Source: Oceanispirochaeta sp. M1 | GTDB lineage: Bacteria; Spirochaetota; Spirochaetia; DSM-2461 | Assembly (NCBI RefSeq): GCF_003346715.1 | Contig: NZ_QQPQ01000010.1 | Span: 109,904 to 173,903 of the forward strand | Length of the DNA stretch: 64,000 bases | Direction: 5' to 3' | Shown here: one piece after another, positions 28,771-37,161 of the stretch | Layout: the number at the start of each line of letters is the position of its first letter | Position numbering within the stretch: the first letter of the stretch is position 1 | The notes under the pieces: generated by a model | The model's database searches: none | What the model was told of the DNA's origin: nothing | Seen by the model: only the letters and a program-made list of their open reading frames with translations | Program-made: the position numbers and the translations under genes

Positions 28771-29953
28771 TAAAACTTATCCCCACTCCGATTTTTCCAC
28801 TGTAATAATCCTCAACCATGCCTTCTTCTTTAAGGAAAAGAGTCTGAGTCGTTAATGCGGAGTATAATTTGAATTTTTCATTTTCAAAAAAGTCATATGA
28901 GATTCCCAGATTTCCTCCAAAGGAGACATCCAGATAATCAATAAAGAAACTGCTTATATAATAGTCCAGGGAGAGGTTGATTTTTAATTTATCAAAGAAA
29001 GTCAGGTTCCATATTCCGATTCCGAAAGAGGGAGTGGAAAAACCGATGATGGCCATATGCTCATCTTCACTGTCGGGGAAACTGTATGAATTATTCAGAT
29101 AACCGACTCTGAGAGTTATGGGAATGGGCAGTTTTGAAATTCCGATGGAATAATTTGCATTGATTCCAAAATTAGTGGTACCCGATTCATCATTGCTCAT
29201 CTCAAGAAACCCAAAATCCGTAACAATATCCAGATTCATAAACATGACAGGATTCCTGAAGTTTGCACCTATCTGTGCAGCCATTCCGTATAAGAGATGA
29301 GACTCTTTCATATCATTGAATTCCTGATATACATCCGAGTTGAAAAATATAAGATCTAAGGGGAATAGAGCCGCATAATAGGAGAAGTTATCAGTTGATA
29401 CTGTGCTGATGCTCTCAACATAGGCCTTGGCATCATCAATCTCCTGCTGTTTTTCATCAAGGGATGCCTGATGTTGCTCTTCGACTTTTCTTTCTTCGGC
29501 AACCCGGGCGTCTTCCTCTGCCTGACGTTGTGCTTCTTCATCCAGTTTCCGCTGCTCTTCAGCCTTAACCTCGGCCTCAGCTTCTGCTGCCAGAAGGGCA
29601 TTTTCTTCGTCTTCTCTAAGGATTTCATCCAGGAGGAGATAGAGATCCTGTGCCTGACTGTGGGCTAGATTATTATAGAGAACAGCATCCAGTACTTTAT
29701 AGGCATAACTGTATTCTTCCTGAAAAACCAGGTCTCCGGCCTTTTCAACAACATAGTCGATTAGCCTGTCATAATCTTCATCAGAACTGTCATAATCTCG
29801 CAGCTGCTGGATGAATGAAGGGTCCTGTTTCACCAGAGCTTCTGAAATATATTCCTTCTTGATCTTATATGATGCTTCATCACCAAACAAACCACCACAG
29901 CTGAATAACGCGACAAACAGCAGGAAAATGGATAAAATCGTTATTTTTTTCAC
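28763..29953 (-). CDS. Lipoprotein with coiled coil and predicted beta-strand C-terminal domain
   Basis: 396 aa. Lipobox LFSC (cysteine near residue 19). Residues ~25-125 are helical and tetratricopeptide-like; ~125-180 form a glutamate/alanine/glutamine-rich coiled coil (EAEAEVKAEEQRKLDEEAQRQAEEDARVAEE). From ~190 the protein alternates strands ending in aromatic residues (YGMAAQIGANFRNPVMFMNLDIVTDFGFLEMS ... YSGKIGVGISFND). This looks like an outer-membrane beta-barrel or porin-like sheet. First gene of a coupled three-gene operon whose products could together span the envelope: an outer-membrane part, a periplasmic coiled coil and an inner-membrane sensor. Exact function unknown. Confidence 0.75.
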   Translation of the reverse strand: MKKITILSIFLLFVALFSCGGLFGDEASYKIKKEYISEALVKQDPSFIQQLRDYDSSDEDYDRLIDYVVEKAGDLVFQEEYSYAYKVLDAVLYNNLAHSQAQDLYLLLDEILREDEENALLAAEAEAEVKAEEQRKLDEEAQRQAEEDARVAEERKVEEQHQASLDEKQQEIDDAKAYVESISTVSTDNFSYYAALFPLDLIFFNSDVYQEFNDMKESHLLYGMAAQIGANFRNPVMFMNLDIVTDFGFLEMSNDESGTTNFGINANYSIGISKLPIPITLRVGYLNNSYSFPDSEDEHMAIIGFSTPSFGIGIWNLTFFDKLKINLSLDYYISSFFIDYLDVSFGGNLGISYDFFENEKFKLYSALTTQTLFLKEEGMVEDYYSGKIGVGISFND

Positions 29954-30014
29954 AAAAACCTCTAGTTCCAGAATCGACAGGTTTTTATGAATTCTTTAAA
30001 TCGCTGTTCATTAT

Positions 30015-30057
30015 AAAAAAAAGAGCTCCAAAATCGTTCATTTTAGTGCTCTTTTTT
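30015..30057. terminator. Intrinsic terminator downstream of the GNAT gene
   Basis: Arms AAAAAAGAGC (30015-30026 region) and GCTCTTTTTT (30048-30057), with an inner AAAAT/ATTTT pairing. T-runs occur on both strands. It ends the GNAT transcript and insulates the envelope-operon start at 29953. Confidence 0.88.
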
Positions 30058-30069
30058 ACAGGATTTTTT

Positions 30070-30519
30070 TTACTTCAGAACAATTCTGGCTACAACCTCA
30101 TCATCTTCAATCTCATCATGTTCTTCAAAGCCCAGAGAAGCATAGACATGCCTGGCGCCTTTATTTTCAGGATTATAGGAGAGGGCAAATTTACTGTAGC
30201 CTTTCTCAGTACTTAGTTTATCTAAAGCTTCCTTTACGGCCGACTTACCGTAACCCTTACCCTGAAACTCTTTATCGATGGTAATTCCACCCAGCCAACA
30301 GCTGTTGTCATCCTCATCTATGGCCCACATCATAAATCCGATGACCTGATCATCAAGCTGAATGGCCAGTGGGTTCCAGAGGTCATCATAATTACAGAGA
30401 CAGAGATAATAGCTTCCGGAGGCGACATACTCAGACTGCTCTTCCTTAACTTCCAGTACAGCGATATCACGCCAGTTATCCTTGTCCACTGGGACAAGGG
30501 ATATTTTCTTATCAGACAA
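30070..30519 (-). CDS. GNAT-family N-acetyltransferase
   Basis: 149 aa, a single GNAT domain that transfers an acetyl group from acetyl-CoA to an amine. The acetyl-CoA binding motif A is LGGITIDKEFQGKGYGKSAVKEAL (Q-G-K-G-Y-G), and the C-terminal NKGARHVYASLGFEE motif B is also standard. The acceptor is unknown; the sequence resembles the spermine/spermidine-acetyltransferase-like (SpeG/PaiA/BltD) branch. AAGGAG precedes the start. Single gene, divergent from the TrmB-type regulator. Confidence 0.88.
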   Translation of the reverse strand: MSDKKISLVPVDKDNWRDIAVLEVKEEQSEYVASGSYYLCLCNYDDLWNPLAIQLDDQVIGFMMWAIDEDDNSCWLGGITIDKEFQGKGYGKSAVKEALDKLSTEKGYSKFALSYNPENKGARHVYASLGFEEHDEIEDDEVVARIVLK

Positions 30520-30720
30520 TAGTTACTCCTTATATCTGTTATGATAATATCCCTTTCTCCTCCTGTTTACAAATCCCCTGGATGGGGATAGATGGAAAAA
30601 TATAAGACATATCTATAACGGAATATGGATGATGTTGATATGATACCCTTTTCCTGCGAAGATACAGATTGACGAAATTAAAATCCCGAATAATCATATT
30701 CATTAAGATACGGAGCATAT

Positions 30721-31527
30721 ATGAGCGACAAAGCACTTGAGGGCATTCTTTCCAACTTAAAAGAGCTCGGTTTTACAGAATATGAAGGAAAAGTTTATAT
30801 GGCTCTTCTCAACGAACATCCTTTGAGTGCCTATAACATATCTAAAAATTCAAGTGTTCCCCATTCAAGGGTTTACGATATTACAAGACGTCTGATCAAG
30901 AAAGGATATGTAACTTCCAAGGGTACAAACCCTGAGCTCTTCTCACCTATTTCTCCTGAAGAACTGGTATCCAGACTCCGACGCGATAATACAAAGCGTA
31001 CAGATGAGTTGAAACTTCAGCTTGATTCCATCCAATTTACAGCGGATTTCGACCCTGTATGGAACCTCTCCGGCAGAACAGAAGCCCTGGAGATGGCCGA
31101 AGAGCTTATTGAAGAGGCTGAAAACACAATTTTTGTAGGTCTTTGGGATGAAGAGCTCAAAGTTCTGGAAGAGTCTTTCAAAAAAGCTGAGAAAAAAGGG
31201 ATAAGAATACTGATTCTCCTTTATGGAGAAGGAAAACCCGACTTCGGCGAGGTCTACTACCACAGTGTTGAAAATCTGCAGGATATTACAGAGGTGGGAC
31301 GCTCCCTTGATCTTGTTATAGACTCCAAGGTCTGTATTGCCGGAAGCCTGGGAGGAGTAGCCCCCTGTCAGTCCGTCTGGACTAGAAACAAGGGACTTAT
31401 CAAATCAATTGAAGGTTTTATTATCCACGATTTCTATATAGCCGAAATGCGGGATTATCTTGGGGACAAGGCAGATGAAGTATTCGGTAAGAAGTTTGAA
31501 AGGCTCAGACTGAAATACGGCCACTGA
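30721..31527 (+). CDS. TrmB-family transcriptional regulator
   Basis: 268 aa. The N-terminal winged helix LKELGFTEYEGKVYMALLNEHPLSAYNISKNSSVPHSRVYDITRRLIKKGYV is the TrmB pattern. A coiled linker (~75-105) and a C-terminal PLD-like/effector domain (EEAENTIFVGLWDEELKVLEESF ... LDLVIDSKVCIAGSLGG) follow. Known TrmB proteins bind sugars, but this one sits directly upstream of, and codirectional with, the ornithine operon. It is thus the best candidate for binding the TTACTA-N6-TAGTAA sites before ord and arcA. GGAG lies 7 bases before the ATG. An inverted repeat ATCCCC-N5-GGGGAT lies upstream at 30573-30589 and could be its own operator. Confidence 0.87.
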   Translation: MSDKALEGILSNLKELGFTEYEGKVYMALLNEHPLSAYNISKNSSVPHSRVYDITRRLIKKGYVTSKGTNPELFSPISPEELVSRLRRDNTKRTDELKLQLDSIQFTADFDPVWNLSGRTEALEMAEELIEEAENTIFVGLWDEELKVLEESFKKAEKKGIRILILLYGEGKPDFGEVYYHSVENLQDITEVGRSLDLVIDSKVCIAGSLGGVAPCQSVWTRNKGLIKSIEGFIIHDFYIAEMRDYLGDKADEVFGKKFERLRLKYGH

Positions 31528-31633
31528 CAGATCAGCAGGCGGAAATAATTGTTCCGGCCACAGCCGGTGCAGCAGCTGCGCTTCTATTCTCTACCATAAA
31601 AAACTTCTCCATAATTCAAACTCATTACGACTG

Positions 31634-31659
31634 TTACTCATTATTACTAATATGAGTAA
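31634..31659. promoter_or_regulatory. Inverted repeat TTACTCAT-N10-ATGAGTAA upstream of the ord promoter
   Basis: Perfect 8-bp arms (31634-31641 and 31652-31659) about 80 bases upstream of the -35 box. The TTACT/AGTAA ends are shared with the downstream operator, so it may be an auxiliary regulator site. The rest of the 282-base gap after the TrmB gene contains only a short CCGGC/GCCGG hairpin near 31554. Confidence 0.45.
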
Positions 31660-31738
31660 TAGCTGGAAAACAGTATTAATCCACATCTCGGGAATGGTTA
31701 AGAAAAAGATAATTTATCCAACTTAATCCACAATATTC

Positions 31739-31766
31739 TTGACAGTTCTGCACTCTCGTCTATACT
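31739..31766 (+). promoter_or_regulatory. Sigma-70 promoter of the ornithine operon
   Basis: TTGACA (31739-31744), 16-bp spacer, TATACT (31761-31766): near-consensus, 44 bases before the ord ATG, with AGGAG before the start codon. Confidence 0.75.
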
Positions 31767-31770
31767 GGAT

Positions 31771-31788
31771 TTACTATTACAGTAGTAA
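31771..31788. promoter_or_regulatory. Operator TTACTA-N6-TAGTAA, ord copy
   Basis: Inverted repeat beginning 5 bases after the -10 box, i.e. over the transcription start. The same 12 defined bases with the same 6-bp spacer occur beside the arcA -10 box (52583-52600). Placement suits repression by a dimeric regulator. Confidence 0.68.
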
Positions 31789-31809
31789 TACAGTTCCAGG
31801 AGATAAGTT

Positions 31810-32859
31810 ATGGATAATTTAAAAGTACTATTATGGGGTTTTGGAGCCATGGGCAGCGGTATGGCTGAGATGCTTATGAAGAAGAAAGGAATCGAGATAA
31901 GCGCCGTATGTGACATGCATCCCGACCGTGTGGGAAAAAGCATATATTCCCTTCTGGACAGAGAGCGTGGAGACAGACCCGAAGTACTTATTCGCAGTGA
32001 CATAAAAGAGATCGTAAGTGAGGGCTTTGTTGATATTGCCCTCCTCGCCACCGATTCATTTACCGCAAAAGCCTTTGATAAGATCCAGTTCCTCCTGGAA
32101 AATAAACTCAATGTAATATCGACTGCCGAGGAGATGGCCTTCCCCCAGGCATCAGAACCCGAACTGGCAAAAAAACTCAATGAGATAGCAAGAGAAAATG
32201 GAGTCACTGTCCTTGGAACCGGAATCAATCCGGGACTGATTATGGACCTCCTGGTTGTAGCCCTCACAGGGGCCTGTATAGATGTGGAAGAAATAGAAGC
32301 CGAACGTGTAAACAGCCTCTCCCCGTTTGGTCCTGCTGTAATGGAAGAACAGGGAGTGGGAATCACTCCCGAAGAGTTTGCCGAGGGGGTAAAAAACGAC
32401 ACCCTGGCCGGTCATGTTGGATTCAACGAATCTGTGGGCATGATTGCCAAGGCTATCGGCTGGAAACTGAGCGAACCCGTCAGACAGTCCATGGAGCCCA
32501 TTGTCTCCTCGGTTTACAGAAAGACAAAATATGTAGAAGTTCAGCCCGGAAATATAGCGGGGTGCAGCATGAAAGGTTATGGAAAGGTTGATGGCCGGGA
32601 GAGGATCAGAATGATTCATCCCCAGCAGGTAGAGCCTCAGCTGGAAGGCACCGACACAGGTGACTACATCAGAATAAAGGGTACCCCCGATATTAATATG
32701 TCCATTAAACCGGAAATCCCCGGAGGGATTGGTACAATTGCCATGTGTGTAAATATGATACCCCATGTTATCAACTCCAGACCCGGTCTTAAAACCATGA
32801 TTGATCTGCCTGTCCCCCGTGCCGTCATGGGCGATATGCGCGACCTGATAGAGAGCTAG
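31810..32859 (+). CDS. ord: 2,4-diaminopentanoate dehydrogenase
   Basis: 349 aa. Oxidatively deaminates (2R,4S)-2,4-diaminopentanoate to 2-amino-4-oxopentanoate and ammonia with NAD(P)+. The N-terminal Rossmann motif is VLLWGFGAMGSGMAEML, followed by a dihydrodipicolinate-reductase-like body (VLGTGINPGLIMDLLVVALTGAC). Family assignment is supported strongly by the gene order ord-ortA-ortB-oraS-oraE, which is the known anaerobic oxidative ornithine cluster of clostridia. First gene of the operon, with its own promoter and operator; 4 bases separate it from ortA. Confidence 0.94.
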   Translation: MDNLKVLLWGFGAMGSGMAEMLMKKKGIEISAVCDMHPDRVGKSIYSLLDRERGDRPEVLIRSDIKEIVSEGFVDIALLATDSFTAKAFDKIQFLLENKLNVISTAEEMAFPQASEPELAKKLNEIARENGVTVLGTGINPGLIMDLLVVALTGACIDVEEIEAERVNSLSPFGPAVMEEQGVGITPEEFAEGVKNDTLAGHVGFNESVGMIAKAIGWKLSEPVRQSMEPIVSSVYRKTKYVEVQPGNIAGCSMKGYGKVDGRERIRMIHPQQVEPQLEGTDTGDYIRIKGTPDINMSIKPEIPGGIGTIAMCVNMIPHVINSRPGLKTMIDLPVPRAVMGDMRDLIES

Positions 32860-32863
32860 AGAA

Positions 32864-33169
32864 ATGAAAGCAGTAAAAGGTGACTGGGTCCGTATTCATA
32901 AAATAATCCTAAGCTCTGCCCAGAGGGCTCCTCAGGTTCCTGAAGATACAAAACAGGTTCCTCTGGAAATGTGGGACAAGGGTTTCCTGGTAAATTCATC
33001 TGCGGTCGTCGGGGATGAAGTGGAAGTAGAGACAATCATCGGACGGAGGCTTACAGGCGATATGATAGAGATAAATCCTCAGTTTGATCATGCCTGGGGA
33101 AACTGTATTCCCGAAATACTCCAGATCGGAAGACAGGTCAGATCAATTCTGGCTGAGGAGGCAGAGTGA
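32864..33169 (+). CDS. ortA: 2-amino-4-oxopentanoate thiolase, small subunit
   Basis: 101 aa, the usual size for OrtA. Together with OrtB it cleaves 2-amino-4-oxopentanoate with CoA to D-alanine and acetyl-CoA. The sequence (GDWVRIHKIILSSAQRAPQVPEDTKQVPLEMWDKGFL ... DEVEVETIIGRRLTGDMIEINP) is a small beta-rich fold known only from this enzyme. Its stop overlaps the ortB start (TGATG), implying coupled translation and one-to-one synthesis with OrtB. Confidence 0.94.
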   Translation: MKAVKGDWVRIHKIILSSAQRAPQVPEDTKQVPLEMWDKGFLVNSSAVVGDEVEVETIIGRRLTGDMIEINPQFDHAWGNCIPEILQIGRQVRSILAEEAE

Positions 33170-34584
33170 TGTCAGCAGCCGGATACAGCGAACTCATGGC
33201 CCGCAGAGCCGAGATTATGAAGAGTGCCGTTCAGATTGACTATGATCAGTTTGAATCGGGCTCCATCGCCTTTGATTTTGAGGGGATGATGGAAAAGGTC
33301 GGCTACTCCCTGGAAGAGATCAAAGAGATCCAGGAGAGTACGGGGGTCGGCAACACTCCCCTCTATGAACTGAAAAACCTTACAGCCCTCTGCCGGAAGA
33401 CGGCAGAAAAGGGAAAGGGTGCCCGGATCTTCTTAAAAGACGAAGCGGCCAATCCTTCGGGAAGTTTCAAGGCCAGACGTGCTGCTGTGAGTGTCTATCA
33501 TGCAAAAAAGCTCGGCTACAAGGGTGTCATTGCTGCCACAAGCGGAAACTACGGCGCAGCTGTGGCCAGCCAGGCCGCCATGCTGGGTCTCAAATGCATA
33601 ATTGTACAGGAATGCTACGATTCCGAGCATAAAGGACAACCCGAAATAATTGAGAAAGCCAGAAAATGCGAGGCCTATGGTGCCGAAGTTGTTCAGCTCT
33701 CTGTAGGTCCCGAACTCTTTTTCAGCTTTCTTCAGCTCCTTGAAGAGACAGGCTACTTCAATGCATCCCTCTACACCCCCTTCGGCATAGCCGGAGTGGA
33801 GACTCTGGGTTATGAACTCTCGGCTCAGATGAAAGAGAAAATCGGACGCAACCCCGATGCGGTTGTGGTCACCACTGCTGGAGGCGGCAATGTCACAGGT
33901 ACTGCCAGAGGCCTGATCAAGGCTGATGCTCTTGAAACTGAAGTCATCGGCGCCAGTGTAGACCTGAAGGGACTCCACATGGCCAGTGACGGACAGTTCA
34001 ACCTGAAGTCATTCACCACAGGTCATACGGGATTCGGCATCCCTTTTGCCACAAATCCCGACAGATCGGATGTACCCCGCTCCGCCGGACGGCCTCTGAG
34101 ATATATGGACCGTTACGTCACCGTACATCAGGGTGAGGTCTTCTATATGACCGAAGCTCTGGCTCAGATCGAAGGACTGGAAAGGGGGCCTGCGGGAAAT
34201 GTTTCCCTGGCAGCGGCCTTCTCCATAGCCCGGGAGATGAACAAAGATCAGGTCATTGTTGTTCAGGAGACTGAATATACGGGAGCGGGAAAGCATATAC
34301 AGCCCCAGCTTTCCTTTGCCCGGGAAAACGGAATAGAGATCAGATTCGGTAATCCCGAAGAGGAGATTCCCGGAAAGTCCATCATACTCCCCGAGGACCC
34401 CTCAATGATCCGGGCCGTGGATCTGGATCTGGACAAAATAAGATTATCCTATATTAGAAACTGCCTTGCCTCCCTGGGTAATGAAGAAGAGGCAACAGAA
34501 GAAGATATTCACTATATGGCCGAGGAGTGCAGAATCGGCACAGATAAAGTTAAAAAAATGATTGATTCACTGGAAGGTAGGTAA
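33169..34584 (+). CDS. ortB: 2-amino-4-oxopentanoate thiolase, large PLP subunit
   Basis: 471 aa. Fold-type II PLP enzyme related to threonine synthase. The PLP lysine is in NPSGSFKARRAAVSV, the substrate/phosphate contacts in AATSGNYGAAVASQA, and the glycine-rich PLP-phosphate loop in VTTAGGGNVTGTARG. With OrtA it performs the thiolytic cleavage that yields acetyl-CoA. I start at the ATG overlapping the ortA stop; a GTG one codon earlier is the alternative. GAGGAGG lies 8-14 bases upstream. Two bases separate its stop from the oraS start. Confidence 0.94.
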   Translation: MSAAGYSELMARRAEIMKSAVQIDYDQFESGSIAFDFEGMMEKVGYSLEEIKEIQESTGVGNTPLYELKNLTALCRKTAEKGKGARIFLKDEAANPSGSFKARRAAVSVYHAKKLGYKGVIAATSGNYGAAVASQAAMLGLKCIIVQECYDSEHKGQPEIIEKARKCEAYGAEVVQLSVGPELFFSFLQLLEETGYFNASLYTPFGIAGVETLGYELSAQMKEKIGRNPDAVVVTTAGGGNVTGTARGLIKADALETEVIGASVDLKGLHMASDGQFNLKSFTTGHTGFGIPFATNPDRSDVPRSAGRPLRYMDRYVTVHQGEVFYMTEALAQIEGLERGPAGNVSLAAAFSIAREMNKDQVIVVQETEYTGAGKHIQPQLSFARENGIEIRFGNPEEEIPGKSIILPEDPSMIRAVDLDLDKIRLSYIRNCLASLGNEEEATEEDIHYMAEECRIGTDKVKKMIDSLEGR

Positions 34585-34586
34585 TA

Positions 34587-34964
34587 ATGGAACGAAAAGA
34601 TGATTTTAATAAGAGAAGAGAGCATCTGAAAGATCTCACAGAGAAGCAGCTGGAAGAGAGATTCTGGGAGCTCTGCGGTCAGCTGATGGATCCGATTGTA
34701 GAGATGGCTGAGAAGCAGACATCCCCCTCCATTGAAAGATCAGTTCTTCTTCGTATGGGATTTTCCAGCCTGGAAAGTAAAGCCATCGTAGACAGTGCCA
34801 TTGATAAACATCTACTGGAGCACGGCGCCGGACATCTTGTTTACAAACTGGCCAAGAACAAGGGAATGAATATCCGTGAAGCGGGACTGAAACTCGCAGA
34901 TAACGAACTCTGGGATGAAACAGTATCCCTCTTTCAGGGAGCAATCAATGAAAAAACTCGATAA
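34587..34964 (+). CDS. oraS: D-ornithine 4,5-aminomutase, small subunit
   Basis: 125 aa, helical, close to the usual ~120 aa of OraS. It is the accessory subunit of the adenosylcobalamin- and PLP-dependent mutase that moves the terminal amino group of D-ornithine to form 2,4-diaminopentanoate. Recognisable stretches include LEERFWELCGQLMDPIVEMAEKQTSPSIERSVLLRMGFSS. The end overlaps the oraE start by 17 bases, so the two subunits are made together. Confidence 0.94.
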   Translation: MERKDDFNKRREHLKDLTEKQLEERFWELCGQLMDPIVEMAEKQTSPSIERSVLLRMGFSSLESKAIVDSAIDKHLLEHGAGHLVYKLAKNKGMNIREAGLKLADNELWDETVSLFQGAINEKTR

Positions 34965-37161
34965 AAATACAAAAATAGATGTCCTTGAGATCCTGAAGGA
35001 TCTTGAAAACTACAGACCCCGCAGAAGAAACTGGACCTGGAGAAAAGGTGCCGGAGAGAAAAGACAGATCGGTAAATTCGAATACTACGATACCTCCGAG
35101 AACCTGGAGCAGGCACAGCCCCTCCCGGGAGGTCACTTTTTTGACGACATAGCCCCTCAGCCCACCAGCTCCATCACAACAGAAATCGCCTCCGGACGTT
35201 TCGAAGACGATATCAGAAGAATGAGAATGGCCGCCTGGCACGGTGCCGATCATCTGATGGTTATCAGAACTGCCGGACAGAGCCATATGGACGGACTTAT
35301 CGAAGGAACTCCCCAGGGAATCGGCGGTGTACCAATCACCAGAAAACAGCTTCGTGCTCAGAGAAAAGCTCTGGATCTGATCGAGGATGAGGTGGGAAGA
35401 CCCATCAACTACCACTCCTATGTGAGCGGTGTTGCAGGACCCGAAATTGCGGTTCTCTTTGCCGAGGAGGGAGTCAATGGAGCCCACCAGGACCCCCAGT
35501 ACAACGTACTCTACAGAAATATCAATATGGTCCGCTCCTTTGTGGATGCAGCGGTAGCTAAAAAAGTAATGGCCTGGGCAGGAATTGCCCAGATCGACGG
35601 TGCCCATAACGCCAATGCCACCGCCCGTGATGCCTGGAAGGTGATGCCCGAACTGATGGTTCAGCATGGTATTAACTCTATCTTTTCAGTAAAGGTGGGA
35701 ATGAAAAAAGAGAATATCTGCCTCTCGACTGTTCCTCCCACGGCTCCTCCCGCACCCTGTATGAGACTGGACCTACCCTACGCTGTAGCCCTGCGTGAAT
35801 TATTCTCTGAATACAAGATGAGGGCACAGCAGAACACAAAATACATGGGCTCCTCCACAAGAGAAGCCACCGTAACCCATACCCTGAACCTTCTGATCTC
35901 CAAGATGACCAGGGCCGAAATTCAATCCACCATCACTCCCGATGAAGGACGGAATGTTCCCTGGCATATCTACAATATGGAAGGAACCGATACAGCAAAC
36001 CAGGCCTTTGCCGGCATGGACGGCCTGACAGAGATGCTGCAGATTAAACGGGATGAAGGAGAGCTGGCCTGCAAGGTTCGTGAACTGAAAGAGAGAGCTG
36101 TTCTCTATCTTGAGGAGATGGTTGAAGCCGGCGGTTATTTCAATGCCGTTGAGCAGGGATTCTTTGTGGATTCCGGATACTATCCCGAGAGAAATGATGA
36201 TGCCATCATCCGTCATATCGACGGCGGAATCGGTGCGGGCACAACCTATGACAGGGCGGAAGATTACATGGCTCCCGTAACTGCCCATTTCGGATACAAC
36301 AATCTGGAGCAGTACGGCCCTGAAGCTGTAAAAGATCCTTCATCTCTTATTGATGGGGGCACCTTTGAAAAGCCGGAAAAAATCATATTTATTGATGAAC
36401 TGGATGACATGGACAACGTCAAAGTCAGGATGGAGGAGACAAAGGACTTCAGAGAGAAGAACATTGTCAAACCAGAGATGGAATGGCTGGGAGATGGTGT
36501 TGTACAGACGACCATGTTCCTCCCTACCGATGAGAGAACCGCCTATTACGCCGCCATTGAAGTGGGTAAAAAGATGGGACTGGAAGAAGTTGAAGTTATC
36601 CATACAGAGATCATGCAGGCAGCAGAAGGTACCAGAGTGGAGATAAAAGGGAAGTTCCAGCACTCCATCGATCTGGATACACTGGTTGTTCCTCCGGCTC
36701 CGGACATTATGACTGACGAAGAGCTCTCTGCCGCCATCAAGGCACGACCCATGAAGGTTGTTGCTGCGACGGTAGGTGAAGATGAGCACTCCGTAGGACT
36801 CAGAGAGATCATCGATATAAAACATGGCGGAATCGAGAGATTCGGCATCGAAGTTCACTACCTTGGAACCTCCTGTCCCATCGAAAAACTCGTAGATGCA
36901 GCCATCGAACTGAATGCGGATGCCATACTTGCCTCCACCATTATCAGTCATGATGATATACACTATAAGAATATAAAGAAGATACATGACTACTGTATTG
37001 AGAAAGGAGTCAGGGACCGGATTATCTTCAGCCCCGGAGGAACTCAGGTCTCACCTGAAATTGCAGAAAATTACGGAGCGGACAAGGCCTTCGGCCGGGG
37101 AAGCAACGGAACTCAGGTAGCCACATTTCTTGTGAAGAACAGGGAAGAAAGAGGATTGTAG
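34948..37161 (+). CDS. oraE: D-ornithine 4,5-aminomutase, large subunit (adenosylcobalamin and PLP)
   Basis: 737 aa, normal for OraE. The N-terminal two thirds form the TIM barrel (AWHGADHLMVIRTAGQSHMDG, IAQIDGAHNANATARDAWK). The C-terminal third is a Rossmann cobalamin-binding domain with EDEHSVG, the base-off D-x-H-x-x-G motif, and later SPGGTQVSPEIAENYGADKAFG. I use the ATG at 34948, preceded by AGGGAG at 34936-34941, rather than the in-frame ATG at 34915 inside oraS. The mutL-like gene begins directly after its stop. No cobalamin riboswitch is visible near the operon. Confidence 0.95.
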   Translation: MKKLDKNTKIDVLEILKDLENYRPRRRNWTWRKGAGEKRQIGKFEYYDTSENLEQAQPLPGGHFFDDIAPQPTSSITTEIASGRFEDDIRRMRMAAWHGADHLMVIRTAGQSHMDGLIEGTPQGIGGVPITRKQLRAQRKALDLIEDEVGRPINYHSYVSGVAGPEIAVLFAEEGVNGAHQDPQYNVLYRNINMVRSFVDAAVAKKVMAWAGIAQIDGAHNANATARDAWKVMPELMVQHGINSIFSVKVGMKKENICLSTVPPTAPPAPCMRLDLPYAVALRELFSEYKMRAQQNTKYMGSSTREATVTHTLNLLISKMTRAEIQSTITPDEGRNVPWHIYNMEGTDTANQAFAGMDGLTEMLQIKRDEGELACKVRELKERAVLYLEEMVEAGGYFNAVEQGFFVDSGYYPERNDDAIIRHIDGGIGAGTTYDRAEDYMAPVTAHFGYNNLEQYGPEAVKDPSSLIDGGTFEKPEKIIFIDELDDMDNVKVRMEETKDFREKNIVKPEMEWLGDGVVQTTMFLPTDERTAYYAAIEVGKKMGLEEVEVIHTEIMQAAEGTRVEIKGKFQHSIDLDTLVVPPAPDIMTDEELSAAIKARPMKVVAATVGEDEHSVGLREIIDIKHGGIERFGIEVHYLGTSCPIEKLVDAAIELNADAILASTIISHDDIHYKNIKKIHDYCIEKGVRDRIIFSPGGTQVSPEIAENYGADKAFGRGSNGTQVATFLVKNREERGL

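Noticed and set aside
31510..31530. GCCACTG upstream of the B12-dependent ora operon, reminiscent of a cobalamin riboswitch box
   Set aside because: It is the last coding triplets and stop of the TrmB-type gene, and none of the other conserved B12-riboswitch elements are present in the 282 bases before ord.
34915..34947. Longer oraE starting at 34915
   Set aside because: The extra residues lie inside oraS and lack a ribosome site; AGGGAG stands at the right distance from the ATG at 34948.
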